Origin: Acidobacteriota bacterium
GTDB lineage: Bacteria; Acidobacteriota; Terriglobia; Terriglobales; Acidobacteriaceae
Direction of reading: 5' to 3'
Length of the DNA stretch: 13,350 bases
Assembly (NCBI GenBank): GCA_021778815.1
Contig: JAJYBW010000042.1
Location: 1 to 13,350 of the forward strand
Part shown: positions 7,741 through 13,350 of the stretch, in pieces
How positions within the stretch are numbered: position 1 is the stretch's first letter
How the letters are laid out: each line of letters opens with the position of its first letter
Program-made: the position numbers and the translations under genes
Notes under the pieces: model-generated
The model's input: only the letters and a program-made list of their open reading frames with translations
What the model was told of the DNA's origin: nothing
The model's database searches: none

Positions 7741-7755
7741 ATTATATTGTATACA
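7741..7755. promoter_or_regulatory. Divergent promoter region: TATAAT (-) beside a TGTATACA palindrome
   Basis: On the minus strand 7746-7741 reads TATAAT, a perfect -10 suited to the M61 gene, with an expected 5' leader of about 50 bases. The -35 is poor. On + the same AT-rich stretch (TATTATATTGTATACAGG) must serve the toxin-antitoxin operon starting at 7766. The perfect palindrome TGTATACA (7748-7755) is of the size bound by a ribbon-helix-helix dimer and lies just before the antitoxin ribosome binding site AGGTG (7755-7759). Autoregulation by the antitoxin is inferred from the family. Confidence 0.5.
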
Positions 7756-7765
7756 GGTGCTTACA

Positions 7766-8023
7766 ATGTCTTCTATTCTCTCAATTCGATTGGAACCCGC
7801 CGTAAAAAACAAGCTTGACAAGCTGGCGAAGTCCTCAAAAAGGTCCAAATCATTCCTGGCCGCCGAAGCCATCGCCGCGTATGTCGAAGCCGAAAGCTGG
7901 CAGCTAGCAGAAATTGAAAGCGGGCTCAAGGAATTGAATGAAGGCAAACGCGTCGACCATGGGGAAGTGAAGAACTGGCTTCAATCCTGGGGAAAGAAAC
8001 GCGAACGGCAACCTCCACAATGA
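7766..8023 (+). CDS. Ribbon-helix-helix (CopG/ParD-type) antitoxin of a type II toxin-antitoxin system
   Basis: An 85-residue protein. The N-terminal strand SILSIRLEP (3-11) and two helices (about 12-45) form a ribbon-helix-helix DNA-binding fold. The C-terminal half (WQLAEIESGLKELNEGKR, then VDHGEVKNWLQSWG) resembles the toxin-binding tail of ParD-like antitoxins. In the family it neutralises the co-encoded ParE/RelE-fold toxin and represses the operon. The ATG at 7766 is preferred to the GTG at 7757 because AGGTG sits 6 nt before it. The gene overlaps the toxin by 4 bases (ATGA), which implies translational coupling. Confidence 0.87.
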   Translation: MSSILSIRLEPAVKNKLDKLAKSSKRSKSFLAAEAIAAYVEAESWQLAEIESGLKELNEGKRVDHGEVKNWLQSWGKKRERQPPQ

Positions 8024-8304
8024 AGATTGTATGGTCGCCGCGCGCTGTGCAACATCTGATTGCGATTCGCGCCTTCATTGCTGAAGACAGTCCGGATACA
8101 GCCCAGGCCGTCGCCGCCAAGATCATCGCAAATGTCGAAGAACTGAGCCAGTTTCCAAACCGAGGCAGAGCAGGAAGGGTGCCGGGTACGCGCGAACTTG
8201 TTGTCCCTGGCACGGCTCACATTTTGCCGTATCGCATTAAGGCCGACCGACTGGAAATTATCGCCGTATTTCACGGGCGGCAGCGTTGGCCGAAATCGTT
8301 CTAA
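8020..8304 (+). CDS. parE: ParE/RelE-superfamily toxin
   Basis: A 94-residue protein with the complete ParE-family outline: the strand KIVWSPRAVQHL (2-13), two long helices (about 10-45), then FPNRGRAGRVPGTRELV (45-61) and the C-terminal strands HILPYRIKADRLEIIAVFHG (67-86), ending RQRWPKSF. ParE toxins poison DNA gyrase, whereas RelE relatives cleave mRNA. The GRxGRVxGTREL block points to the ParE branch, but the target is not proven by sequence. All expected segments are present, so the toxin looks intact. The start overlaps the antitoxin stop. The stop is only 27 bases from the tmk start, so read-through into tmk, P450 and holB is possible. Confidence 0.88.
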   Translation: MKIVWSPRAVQHLIAIRAFIAEDSPDTAQAVAAKIIANVEELSQFPNRGRAGRVPGTRELVVPGTAHILPYRIKADRLEIIAVFHGRQRWPKSF

Positions 8305-8331
8305 AGCTTGCCGCAGTGGTACCCTACCGCC

Positions 8332-8997
8332 ATGCCGCGTGGTTTTTTCATTGCGTTTGAAGGGCTGGATGGCTCCGGCAAATCCACCCAGCTGCGCCTG
8401 CTGGCGCGCCGGTTGCAGGCGCAGGGTCGAGCTGTCACGACCACTCGCCAGCCGGGCGGAACAGAATTAGGCGACCAGATTCGCGCCGTGCTGCTGCATT
8501 CCGCGACGCAGAATGTAGCACCGCTGGCGGAGATGGCGTTGATGTTTGCCGACCGCGCCCAGTCTATCCACGAGATTATTTTGCCGGCGTTGGCGGAAGG
8601 AAAGATTGTCCTGTGCGATCGCTTTACGGACTCCACCGAAGCGTACCAGGGGGGCGGGCGCAGCCTGGGGAGTGCGACGGTGCTGGAATTGCATCGCGCC
8701 GTCTGCGGCGATCTGTGGCCCGATCTGACGATCCTGCTGCTGCCGAGCCTGGAGGCTTCCCTGTCCCGGGCGCGGCGACGCAATGGCCGACAGATCGCTC
8801 AGGGGACGGACGAAAATCGATTTGAAAGCGAAGGGCGCGACTTCTATGAGCGCGTGTTTTTGAAGTATCAGGAGATCGCGGCTCGGGAAACTTTGCGTGT
8901 GGTCACAATTGCGGAAGATGCGTCGGTCGATGCGATTGAAAAGCGTATTGTGGAGATTGTTGAGGAACGATTGGCACGCGTCGCCGCCTCGGCCTGA
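8332..8997 (+). CDS. tmk: Thymidylate kinase (dTMP kinase)
   Basis: 221 residues, the normal family size. It phosphorylates dTMP to dTDP, an essential cytoplasmic step in dTTP synthesis. The P-loop is FEGLDGSGKST (9-19). The substrate loop reads TRQPGGTELG (38-47), with Gln where most family members have Glu (REPGGT). DRFTDSTEAYQGGGR (96-110) is the DR(Y/F)-AYQG signature, and the LID segment RRRNGRQ...DENRFESEG lies at 148-168. The ATG at 8332 is preferred over an in-frame TTG at 8308 because the P-loop then lies at the usual distance from the N-terminus. No Shine-Dalgarno is visible. A 6-bp hairpin (GTGGTA-CCC-TACCGC, 8316-8330, one G-U pair) ends one base before the ATG. It is the first housekeeping gene in a same-strand run with the toxin-antitoxin pair, a P450 and holB. 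Confidence 0.95.
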   Translation: MPRGFFIAFEGLDGSGKSTQLRLLARRLQAQGRAVTTTRQPGGTELGDQIRAVLLHSATQNVAPLAEMALMFADRAQSIHEIILPALAEGKIVLCDRFTDSTEAYQGGGRSLGSATVLELHRAVCGDLWPDLTILLLPSLEASLSRARRRNGRQIAQGTDENRFESEGRDFYERVFLKYQEIAARETLRVVTIAEDASVDAIEKRIVEIVEERLARVAASA

Positions 8998-9035
8998 TTG
9001 AACGCTGCAAGCGTGCTCTGTTTCCACTCCCCTTC

Positions 9036-10499
9036 ATGGCCAGCCCATCCCCATCTGCGACTTCGGCACAGAACGATCCCGAACGCGAGCTTGAGTCATT
9101 TCGATTTCCACCGGGGCTGCAGCGCAACCTGCCGCTGTATTTGTTTCGAAGATTTTTCCGTCCGGGAAATCCAATCCTGCTGTTTGAACACCTGGCGAAG
9201 ACCTTTGGGCCTGTTTCCCATTACAAGCTGGGTGGAAGCAATATCGTGTTCATCAACGATCCGGATTTGATCCGCGAAGTTCTCGTCACGCAGGCCTCGT
9301 CGTTCATCAAAGAGCGCACTCAGAACCGCATGAAGATATTGCTGGGAGAAGGACTGATCACCAGTGAAGGCGAATTCCACATGCGGCAGCGGCGTATTGC
9401 GGCGCCAGCATTTCATCGCCAGCGCATCCAGGCCTACGCGGAGATGATGGTGGAACGCGGGGCAGCCATGCGGGCCACCTGGAAACCCGGGCAGACCTTC
9501 GACATGTCGGCCGCGATGATGGAGCTGACGCTGGAAATTGTGGCGCGCACGCTGTTCGCCACGGATGTGACCGCGGCCATTCGCGAAATCAATGACGAGG
9601 TCAACGTGATCATGCGCCTCTACAACTACCTGGTCGCGCTTCCCAAAGCGGAGAGCTATCTGCATTGGCCCATCCCTGGACTGATGCGGTTTCGCAAGGC
9701 GCGGGCACGGCTGGATGCCCAGGTGTATCGCATGATTGCGGAGCGTCGCGCGTCCAATGAGGATCGAGGCGATTTGCTCTCTATGCTGATGGCGGCGCGG
9801 GACGAGGGGGATGGAACCGCGGACAAAGGACGCAAGCCTGCGTCGGCGCCGACCGGGATGAGCGATCGGCAATTACGCGATGAAGTGATCACGATTTTTC
9901 TTGCCGGATATGAGACGGTCGCGAACGCGCTGACCTGGACGTGGTATCTACTATCGGAAAATCCGGCGGCCGCGGAACGAATGCAACACGAGATTGACGA
10001 TGCGCTGCAGGGCAGGCTGCCGACGCTGGAAGACATTCCGCAGTTGCGATACACGGAGATGGTGTTTGCGGAATCGATGCGGCTATATCCACCGGCGTGG
10101 GCAATGGGGAGGCAATCGACGCAGATTGTCGAGCTGGGGCCATATCGCCTGCCCGTCGGAACATATTTTTTCTTCAGCCAATACATTCTGCAGCGCAGTG
10201 AAGAATTTTATCCGGATCCATTGCGGTTCGATCCCGAGCGTTTTACTCCAGAGAAGAAAGCGGCGCGACCGCGGTTTGCGTATTTTCCCTTCGGCGGCGG
10301 ATCGCGCCAGTGCATCGGCGAGGCCTTCGCTTGGATGGAGGGCGTATTGATACTTTCGACGCTGGCGCAGCGGTGGAGCTTCCACATGGTTCCCGGACAA
10401 GCTGTTGATGTGCAGCCCAAAATCACTTTGCGACCGAAATATCCGATGATGATGGTCGCCAAGGAACGTAGCCCCAATTCTGCTAGGCTCGAAATGTGA
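9036..10499 (+). CDS. Cytochrome P450 monooxygenase
   Basis: A 487-residue haem-thiolate monooxygenase, longer than typical bacterial class I P450s and closer in layout to CYP102-like or eukaryote-like enzymes. After a Ser/Pro-rich N-terminus comes a proline hinge FRFPPGLQRNLP (22-33). The helix C motif is FHMRQRRIAAPAF (114-126). The helix I oxygen-activation motif is FLAGYETVAN (288-297; Gly291, Glu293, Thr294). ExxR is E346-R349. The haem-binding loop is FGGGSRQCIGEAF (419-431) with Cys426 as the predicted axial ligand. No membrane anchor or fused reductase is present, and no ferredoxin or reductase lies nearby, so redox partners must be encoded elsewhere. The substrate is unknown; the branch suggests a fatty-acid-like or other hydrophobic compound, which is only inference. 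It starts 38 bases after tmk without a clear Shine-Dalgarno, and its stop overlaps the holB start. Confidence 0.95.
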   Translation: MASPSPSATSAQNDPERELESFRFPPGLQRNLPLYLFRRFFRPGNPILLFEHLAKTFGPVSHYKLGGSNIVFINDPDLIREVLVTQASSFIKERTQNRMKILLGEGLITSEGEFHMRQRRIAAPAFHRQRIQAYAEMMVERGAAMRATWKPGQTFDMSAAMMELTLEIVARTLFATDVTAAIREINDEVNVIMRLYNYLVALPKAESYLHWPIPGLMRFRKARARLDAQVYRMIAERRASNEDRGDLLSMLMAARDEGDGTADKGRKPASAPTGMSDRQLRDEVITIFLAGYETVANALTWTWYLLSENPAAAERMQHEIDDALQGRLPTLEDIPQLRYTEMVFAESMRLYPPAWAMGRQSTQIVELGPYRLPVGTYFFFSQYILQRSEEFYPDPLRFDPERFTPEKKAARPRFAYFPFGGGSRQCIGEAFAWMEGVLILSTLAQRWSFHMVPGQAVDVQPKITLRPKYPMMMVAKERSPNSARLEM

Positions 10500-11593
10500 A
10501 CTTTCGCAGCTTTCTCGGCAATGAAGCGACCGTGCGGCAACTGCAGGAATCCGCTGCATCCGGCCGTCTGCCGCATGCGATTCTGCTTTCCGGGCCACGC
10601 GGCGCGGGCAAATATTCGCTGGCGATTGCGCTGGCGCAGACGCTGAACTGCCTTGACCCGCAGACCTTCAATGGCCTGCCGGATGCCTGCGACGTCTGCC
10701 ACAACTGCACCCGGATTGCCGCCGTGCTGGAGCTGGATGCGCGCGTGACGGAGGCGGTTGAGGCGCGGGAAGATCTACGCGATGCTGACCGCAAAGATAC
10801 CCGCATTTTGATCCAGACGCATCCGGATGTGCTGGTGGTTCCTCCCGATCCGCCGCAGAATCTGGTCAAAGTGGGCCAGGTTCGTTCGCTGATCCACAAT
10901 GCGCAGCGAGCGCCGTCGGAAGGAAAGGACAAGATCTACATCTTCCCAACCGCAAAGTTTATGAGCGAGGCCGCGAATTCCCTGCTGAAAGTGCTGGAAG
11001 AGCCGCCGGAATATGCTCATCTGCTGCTGTTGGCGGAAAATCCGTCGGACCTGCTGCCGACCATTCGCTCTCGCTGCAGCCAGATGCGGCTGCACGCTAT
11101 GCCCATGGAGGCGCTGGAAAAAATCCTGGCGGAGCGGCATCCAGAATGGCCTTCCGCTCGACGGACGCTGGTGGCGCGGTTGGCGGAAGGAGCCGTTGGC
11201 AGGACGATTGCCTTCGACGCAGATACCTACCTGGCGAGCCGCAAGGATGCTCTGCTGCTGCTGCGGACCGCGACGGCTGAACCGGACCACTCAGCCCTGT
11301 TTCGCGTGACGGAGACCTACCGTGCCGGGGCCGAAGGCCAGCAAAAGACGCAGGACTTGCTGCGTTGCCTCTACCTTTTGCTGGAAGACATGATGTTGCT
11401 GCAGGCTGGACAGCCCGATATGGCGCGCAATATCGACATTTTGCCAGAGCTTCGCCGTTTGGCCGAAGGCGTCTCGTTCGACTGGATTGAGCGGGCCGTG
11501 CGGCGCATCGCCGAGGTGGAATCGGGTATGCGGCGCAATCTGCTGCGTTCGCTCTCCCTGGACGCGATGACGGCGGCGCTTGAGCAGCGGTGA
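10496..11593 (+). CDS. holB: DNA polymerase III delta' subunit
   Basis: A 365-residue AAA+ clamp-loader subunit that helps load the beta clamp onto DNA in the replisome. The N-terminus FRSFLGNEATVRQLQES and the P-loop region SGPRGAGKYS (32-41, degenerate as in most delta' proteins, which do not hydrolyse ATP) are followed by the zinc module Cys52, Cys65, Cys68, Cys71 (CDVCHNC). NSLLKVLEEPPEYAHLLLL (161-179) is the Walker B/sensor region, and TIRSRCSQMRL (189-199) holds the SRC motif. The rest is the helical lid and collar domain. An acidic insert (about 78-102, with many Asp, Glu and Arg) follows the zinc module. The GTG at 10496 overlaps the P450 stop (ATGTGA), so translation is probably coupled to the P450. 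tmk and holB are a commonly linked pair, here split by the P450. Confidence 0.93.
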   Translation: MNFRSFLGNEATVRQLQESAASGRLPHAILLSGPRGAGKYSLAIALAQTLNCLDPQTFNGLPDACDVCHNCTRIAAVLELDARVTEAVEAREDLRDADRKDTRILIQTHPDVLVVPPDPPQNLVKVGQVRSLIHNAQRAPSEGKDKIYIFPTAKFMSEAANSLLKVLEEPPEYAHLLLLAENPSDLLPTIRSRCSQMRLHAMPMEALEKILAERHPEWPSARRTLVARLAEGAVGRTIAFDADTYLASRKDALLLLRTATAEPDHSALFRVTETYRAGAEGQQKTQDLLRCLYLLLEDMMLLQAGQPDMARNIDILPELRRLAEGVSFDWIERAVRRIAEVESGMRRNLLRSLSLDAMTAALEQR

Positions 11594-11637
11594 TTCCAAA
11601 TCGATCTGGCCCGAAATTAAAAAAACAAACTGTGCAG

Positions 11638-11666
11638 TTGGAAAACGTTCGGTCTTCGACTAGCAT
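11638..11666 (+). promoter_or_regulatory. Candidate sigma-70-type promoter for the Hfq-like gene
   Basis: TTGGAA (11638-11643) and TAGCAT (11661-11666) are separated by exactly 17 bases, and each matches 4 of 6 consensus positions. Transcription would start near 11673, giving a leader of about 70-85 bases. A second AT-rich -10-like element, TATAAA (11729-11734), lacks a matching -35. The 151-base gap after holB implies that the Hfq-like gene is transcribed separately. Confidence 0.4.
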
Positions 11667-11744
11667 CGTATTTATTCAGCAGAATCAATTGGGTTCAGGA
11701 TCTCTCCTCCATCGCAGTCGCGGAGGTTTATAAAGCTGGTCCCA

Positions 11745-12221
11745 GTGTCCGTTCGGATGAAACCCATGCCATTGCCCAAGCCCAAACCGGTCGAGCGCTC
11801 CGCCATCGTGGTCGCGGTACCTGCACCTGCGCGGCCGGAGAGCGACTTTTCCGGGCAACGGAGGCTGATTCGGCCGAATCTGGCGTTACGGTCGACTCCT
11901 ACCCGCCAGGCCACGATCTTCGGCCATGGCCCGGCATTGACGGCCCGCACCATGCCAGACGGTAGCGTCGAAGATAGCTCGCACGCGGAGGTCTTTTATT
12001 TCCAGAAGCAGATCCAGGCGCAGACGCGAATGATCGTGATGCTGGAAAACGGCGACGAGCTGGAAGGCGTGATCGAGTGGTATGACCGGTTCGCCATTAA
12101 ATTGCGGAACGTAGGCCGCGGCGGCCTGCAAAGTGGCGCCCGCACCCGCGTGCTGGTCTATAAAGACAGCATTCGCTACATTTACAAAGCCGGCGAAAAT
12201 CTGCCTCAGACAATGTCGTAG
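11745..12221 (+). CDS. hfq: Hfq-like (Sm-fold) RNA-binding protein with a long N-terminal extension
   Basis: 158 residues. The C-terminal portion (about 82-148) is an Hfq/LSm domain. Sm1 runs from FYFQKQIQAQTRMIVMLENG (84-103) through DELEGVIEWYDRFAIKL (104-120). Sm2 is RVLVYKDSIRYIYK (135-148). Hfq forms a hexameric ring that binds small RNAs and mRNAs and controls translation and RNA decay. Compared with E. coli Hfq, the YKH motif of Sm2 reads YKD (Tyr139, Lys140, Asp141), and a Gly/Arg-rich insert (121-134) precedes it. The first 80 residues are an extra tail rich in Pro, Arg and Ala (PLPKPKPVERS, then GQRRLIRPNLALR at 37-49), with no known fold. The start is uncertain: GTG 11745 and ATG 11757 are both possible, and the only good SD-like sequence (CGGAGG, 11721-11726) is too far upstream of either. 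Confidence 0.78.
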   Translation: MSVRMKPMPLPKPKPVERSAIVVAVPAPARPESDFSGQRRLIRPNLALRSTPTRQATIFGHGPALTARTMPDGSVEDSSHAEVFYFQKQIQAQTRMIVMLENGDELEGVIEWYDRFAIKLRNVGRGGLQSGARTRVLVYKDSIRYIYKAGENLPQTMS

Positions 12222-12229
12222 ATTTTCGA

Positions 12230-12251
12230 CGCACAAGCAGCTTATTGTGCG
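12230..12251. terminator. Small hairpin between convergent genes, possible weak bidirectional terminator
   Basis: CGCACAA (12230-12236) and TTGTGCG (12245-12251) form a perfect 7-bp stem with an 8-base loop that contains the stop codon of the Sua5 gene. It lies in the 20-base gap and the ends of the two convergent genes. There is no T-run after the stem on either strand, so intrinsic termination is doubtful. Confidence 0.3.
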
Positions 12252-13336
12252 CGGGCGGCCTTCAGCACTCGATCTCGAATGGCCGCTCCCAGCCCAGAGT
12301 CCGGCGGCAACGGGCACAGAATGACGTCCGCACCCATCGCATCCAGCGTTCGCAGTCCGGCGAATAGTCGCTGCGCCAGTTCCTGATCATCCTCCCAGCT
12401 TCCCCAGGCGAAGTGAATGCCGCCAAATTCCTCGGGTAACGGCCATGTTGCGGGCAGAAGAACGCCAATTTTCTGCCCAGCGTGTAGCTGTCGCTCGACT
12501 GCGTCCAGCCATCGCTGGCGGAGGTCAGATCGCGCGTGCTCGGCCATATCCAGCGGAATGACGCGGGCGTTGGGGGCGTAGTGGCGCATGTCCACGCCGG
12601 GGGATGGCAAGGACTCGGGCGGCTGCGCCGGCGTCGCGCCATTCGTTGTGGGTCGATAGAGTATGACGGGACCGGCAATGGATTCAATCTCCTCCGCAGG
12701 GATGGCGCCGGGGCGATAGAGGATGGTCTCGTGATCGCGAACCTCGATGACAGTGGATTCCACGCCGCACCAGGCGGGGCCGCCGTCGAGCACCAGATCG
12801 ATGCGGCCGTCGAGGTCCTCCAGCACATGCTGCGCGGTGGTGGGGCTGGTATGGCCGAAGCGATTGGCGCTGGGGGCCGCGATGGGAAGGTTGGCCGCGT
12901 TGATGAGCCCAAGCGCCACGGGATGCGCGGGCATGCGAACGCCGACCAGTTCGCGGCCGGCGGTCACAATGGAAGGCACTGCCGACTGCTTCGGCAACAG
13001 GAGAGTCAACGGGCCGGGCCAGAATCGATTCACGAGCGCATCGATTTTTTGCTGCGCGTTTCCGGGCACGCGAAGCGCAACCTTCGCCAACATATCGCGA
13101 TCGGCGATGTGGACGATCATGGGATCCCAGGCAGGACGCTGCTTGGCGAGAAAGATTTTCTCCACCGCGGCTGGATCGAGCGCGTTTGCGCCCAGGCCAT
13201 AAACCGTCTCTGTAGGAAACGCCACCGTGCCGCCGGAACGAAGCACTCCCGCAGCCTGGGCAAGAGCGGTTCGCGCCGCTACGGACGAGATAGACTCGGC
13301 AGAAATCGCCAGCCGAACTGTATTTTTGGCGGTCAT
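12242..13336 (-). CDS. tsaC: L-threonylcarbamoyladenylate synthase, two-domain Sua5 type
   Basis: A 364-residue enzyme making threonylcarbamoyl-AMP from threonine, bicarbonate and ATP, the first step of t6A37 modification of ANN-decoding tRNAs. The YrdC/TsaC catalytic domain spans about 18-215: GGTVAFPTETVYGLGANA (35-52), KQRPAWDPMIVHI (65-77), FWPGPLTLLLP (105-115), APSANRFGHTSPTTA (154-168), ESTVIEV (193-199) and RPGAI (208-212). The interdomain SPGVDMRHYAPNARV (245-259) is the Sua5 linker motif, followed by the C-terminal Sua5 domain (about 257-360). The short TsaC type has no second domain, so this is the Sua5 form. The ATG at 13336 is 14 bases from the window edge. No Shine-Dalgarno is visible there, so an upstream start cannot be excluded. 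Residues 1-16 are poorly conserved and fit a true N-terminus. Confidence 0.94.
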   Translation of the reverse strand: MTAKNTVRLAISAESISSVAARTALAQAAGVLRSGGTVAFPTETVYGLGANALDPAAVEKIFLAKQRPAWDPMIVHIADRDMLAKVALRVPGNAQQKIDALVNRFWPGPLTLLLPKQSAVPSIVTAGRELVGVRMPAHPVALGLINAANLPIAAPSANRFGHTSPTTAQHVLEDLDGRIDLVLDGGPAWCGVESTVIEVRDHETILYRPGAIPAEEIESIAGPVILYRPTTNGATPAQPPESLPSPGVDMRHYAPNARVIPLDMAEHARSDLRQRWLDAVERQLHAGQKIGVLLPATWPLPEEFGGIHFAWGSWEDDQELAQRLFAGLRTLDAMGADVILCPLPPDSGLGAAIRDRVLKAARAQ

Positions 13337-13350
13337 CGGTTCGCGAACAG

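Noticed and set aside
7684..7947. 88-codon upstream extension of the M61 peptidase frame
   Set aside because: It would put a signal peptide in the middle of the protein and overlap the divergent antitoxin gene and its promoter. The ATG at 7683 has AGGAG and starts the signal peptide.
9096..9872. 258-codon minus-strand open frame opposite the P450 gene
   Set aside because: The + strand frame carries all P450 motifs. The antisense translation has no recognisable family and is an effect of GC-rich codon usage.
13339..13348. 10-bp palindrome GTTCGCGAAC two bases before the Sua5 start codon
   Set aside because: It is short, could be chance in GC-rich DNA, and is too close to the window edge to see a promoter context.
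1..13350. Mobile elements, CRISPR arrays, tRNA or rRNA genes, prophage or defence islands
   Set aside because: No transposase or integrase-like protein, no regularly spaced repeats and no tRNA-like cloverleaf were recognised. The toxin-antitoxin pair is the only mobile-associated type of gene.

Overview
The window is about 13.35 kb of dense, GC-rich bacterial chromosome. The best guess for its source is a soil-type Acidobacteriota (class Terriglobia-like). This is inferred from a secreted lipoprotein with DUF4382/DUF5666-like architecture, an Hfq-like protein carrying a long N-terminal extension, and weak or absent Shine-Dalgarno sequences at several genes. No rRNA, tRNA, CRISPR array, insertion sequence or prophage gene was seen. 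Taxonomy could not be tested here.

Left part (1-7683). The 3' part of a divergent recJ-like exonuclease gene enters from the left edge on the + strand. It converges on a TauE/SafE-type membrane transporter gene (-). After a 325-base gap with nothing recognisable come three more minus-strand genes, all encoding exported proteins: a methionine-rich lipoprotein, a secreted GH2 enzyme with the residue signature of a beta-glucuronidase, and a secreted M61 zinc metallopeptidase with a C-terminal PDZ domain. A strong intrinsic terminator lies between the peptidase gene and the beta-glucuronidase gene and ends only 23 nt before the latter's start codon. It is therefore a candidate attenuator. An array of GTGAC/GTCAC half-sites lies upstream of the lipoprotein gene.

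Middle and right part (7684-12221, + strand). A type II toxin-antitoxin pair (ribbon-helix-helix antitoxin and ParE-family toxin, with overlapping ATGA) is transcribed divergently from the peptidase gene. The shared intergenic region holds a perfect TATAAT on the minus strand next to a TGTATACA palindrome. The pair is followed closely by tmk (thymidylate kinase), a cytochrome P450 and holB (DNA polymerase III delta'). The P450 stop overlaps the holB GTG start. An essential tmk-holB pair has thus acquired a P450 inside it and a toxin-antitoxin module in front of it. Next is an Hfq-like RNA-binding protein gene with its own plausible promoter.

Right edge (12242-13336, - strand). A two-domain Sua5-type L-threonylcarbamoyladenylate synthase gene, needed for the t6A modification of tRNA, converges on the Hfq-like gene with a 20-base gap that overlaps a small hairpin.

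Most of the window is ordinary housekeeping plus secreted degradative enzymes. The parts most worth a second look are the parDE-tmk-P450-holB run, the attenuator-like terminator in front of the beta-glucuronidase gene, the methionine-rich lipoprotein and the atypical Hfq. No convincing wholly new system was found.
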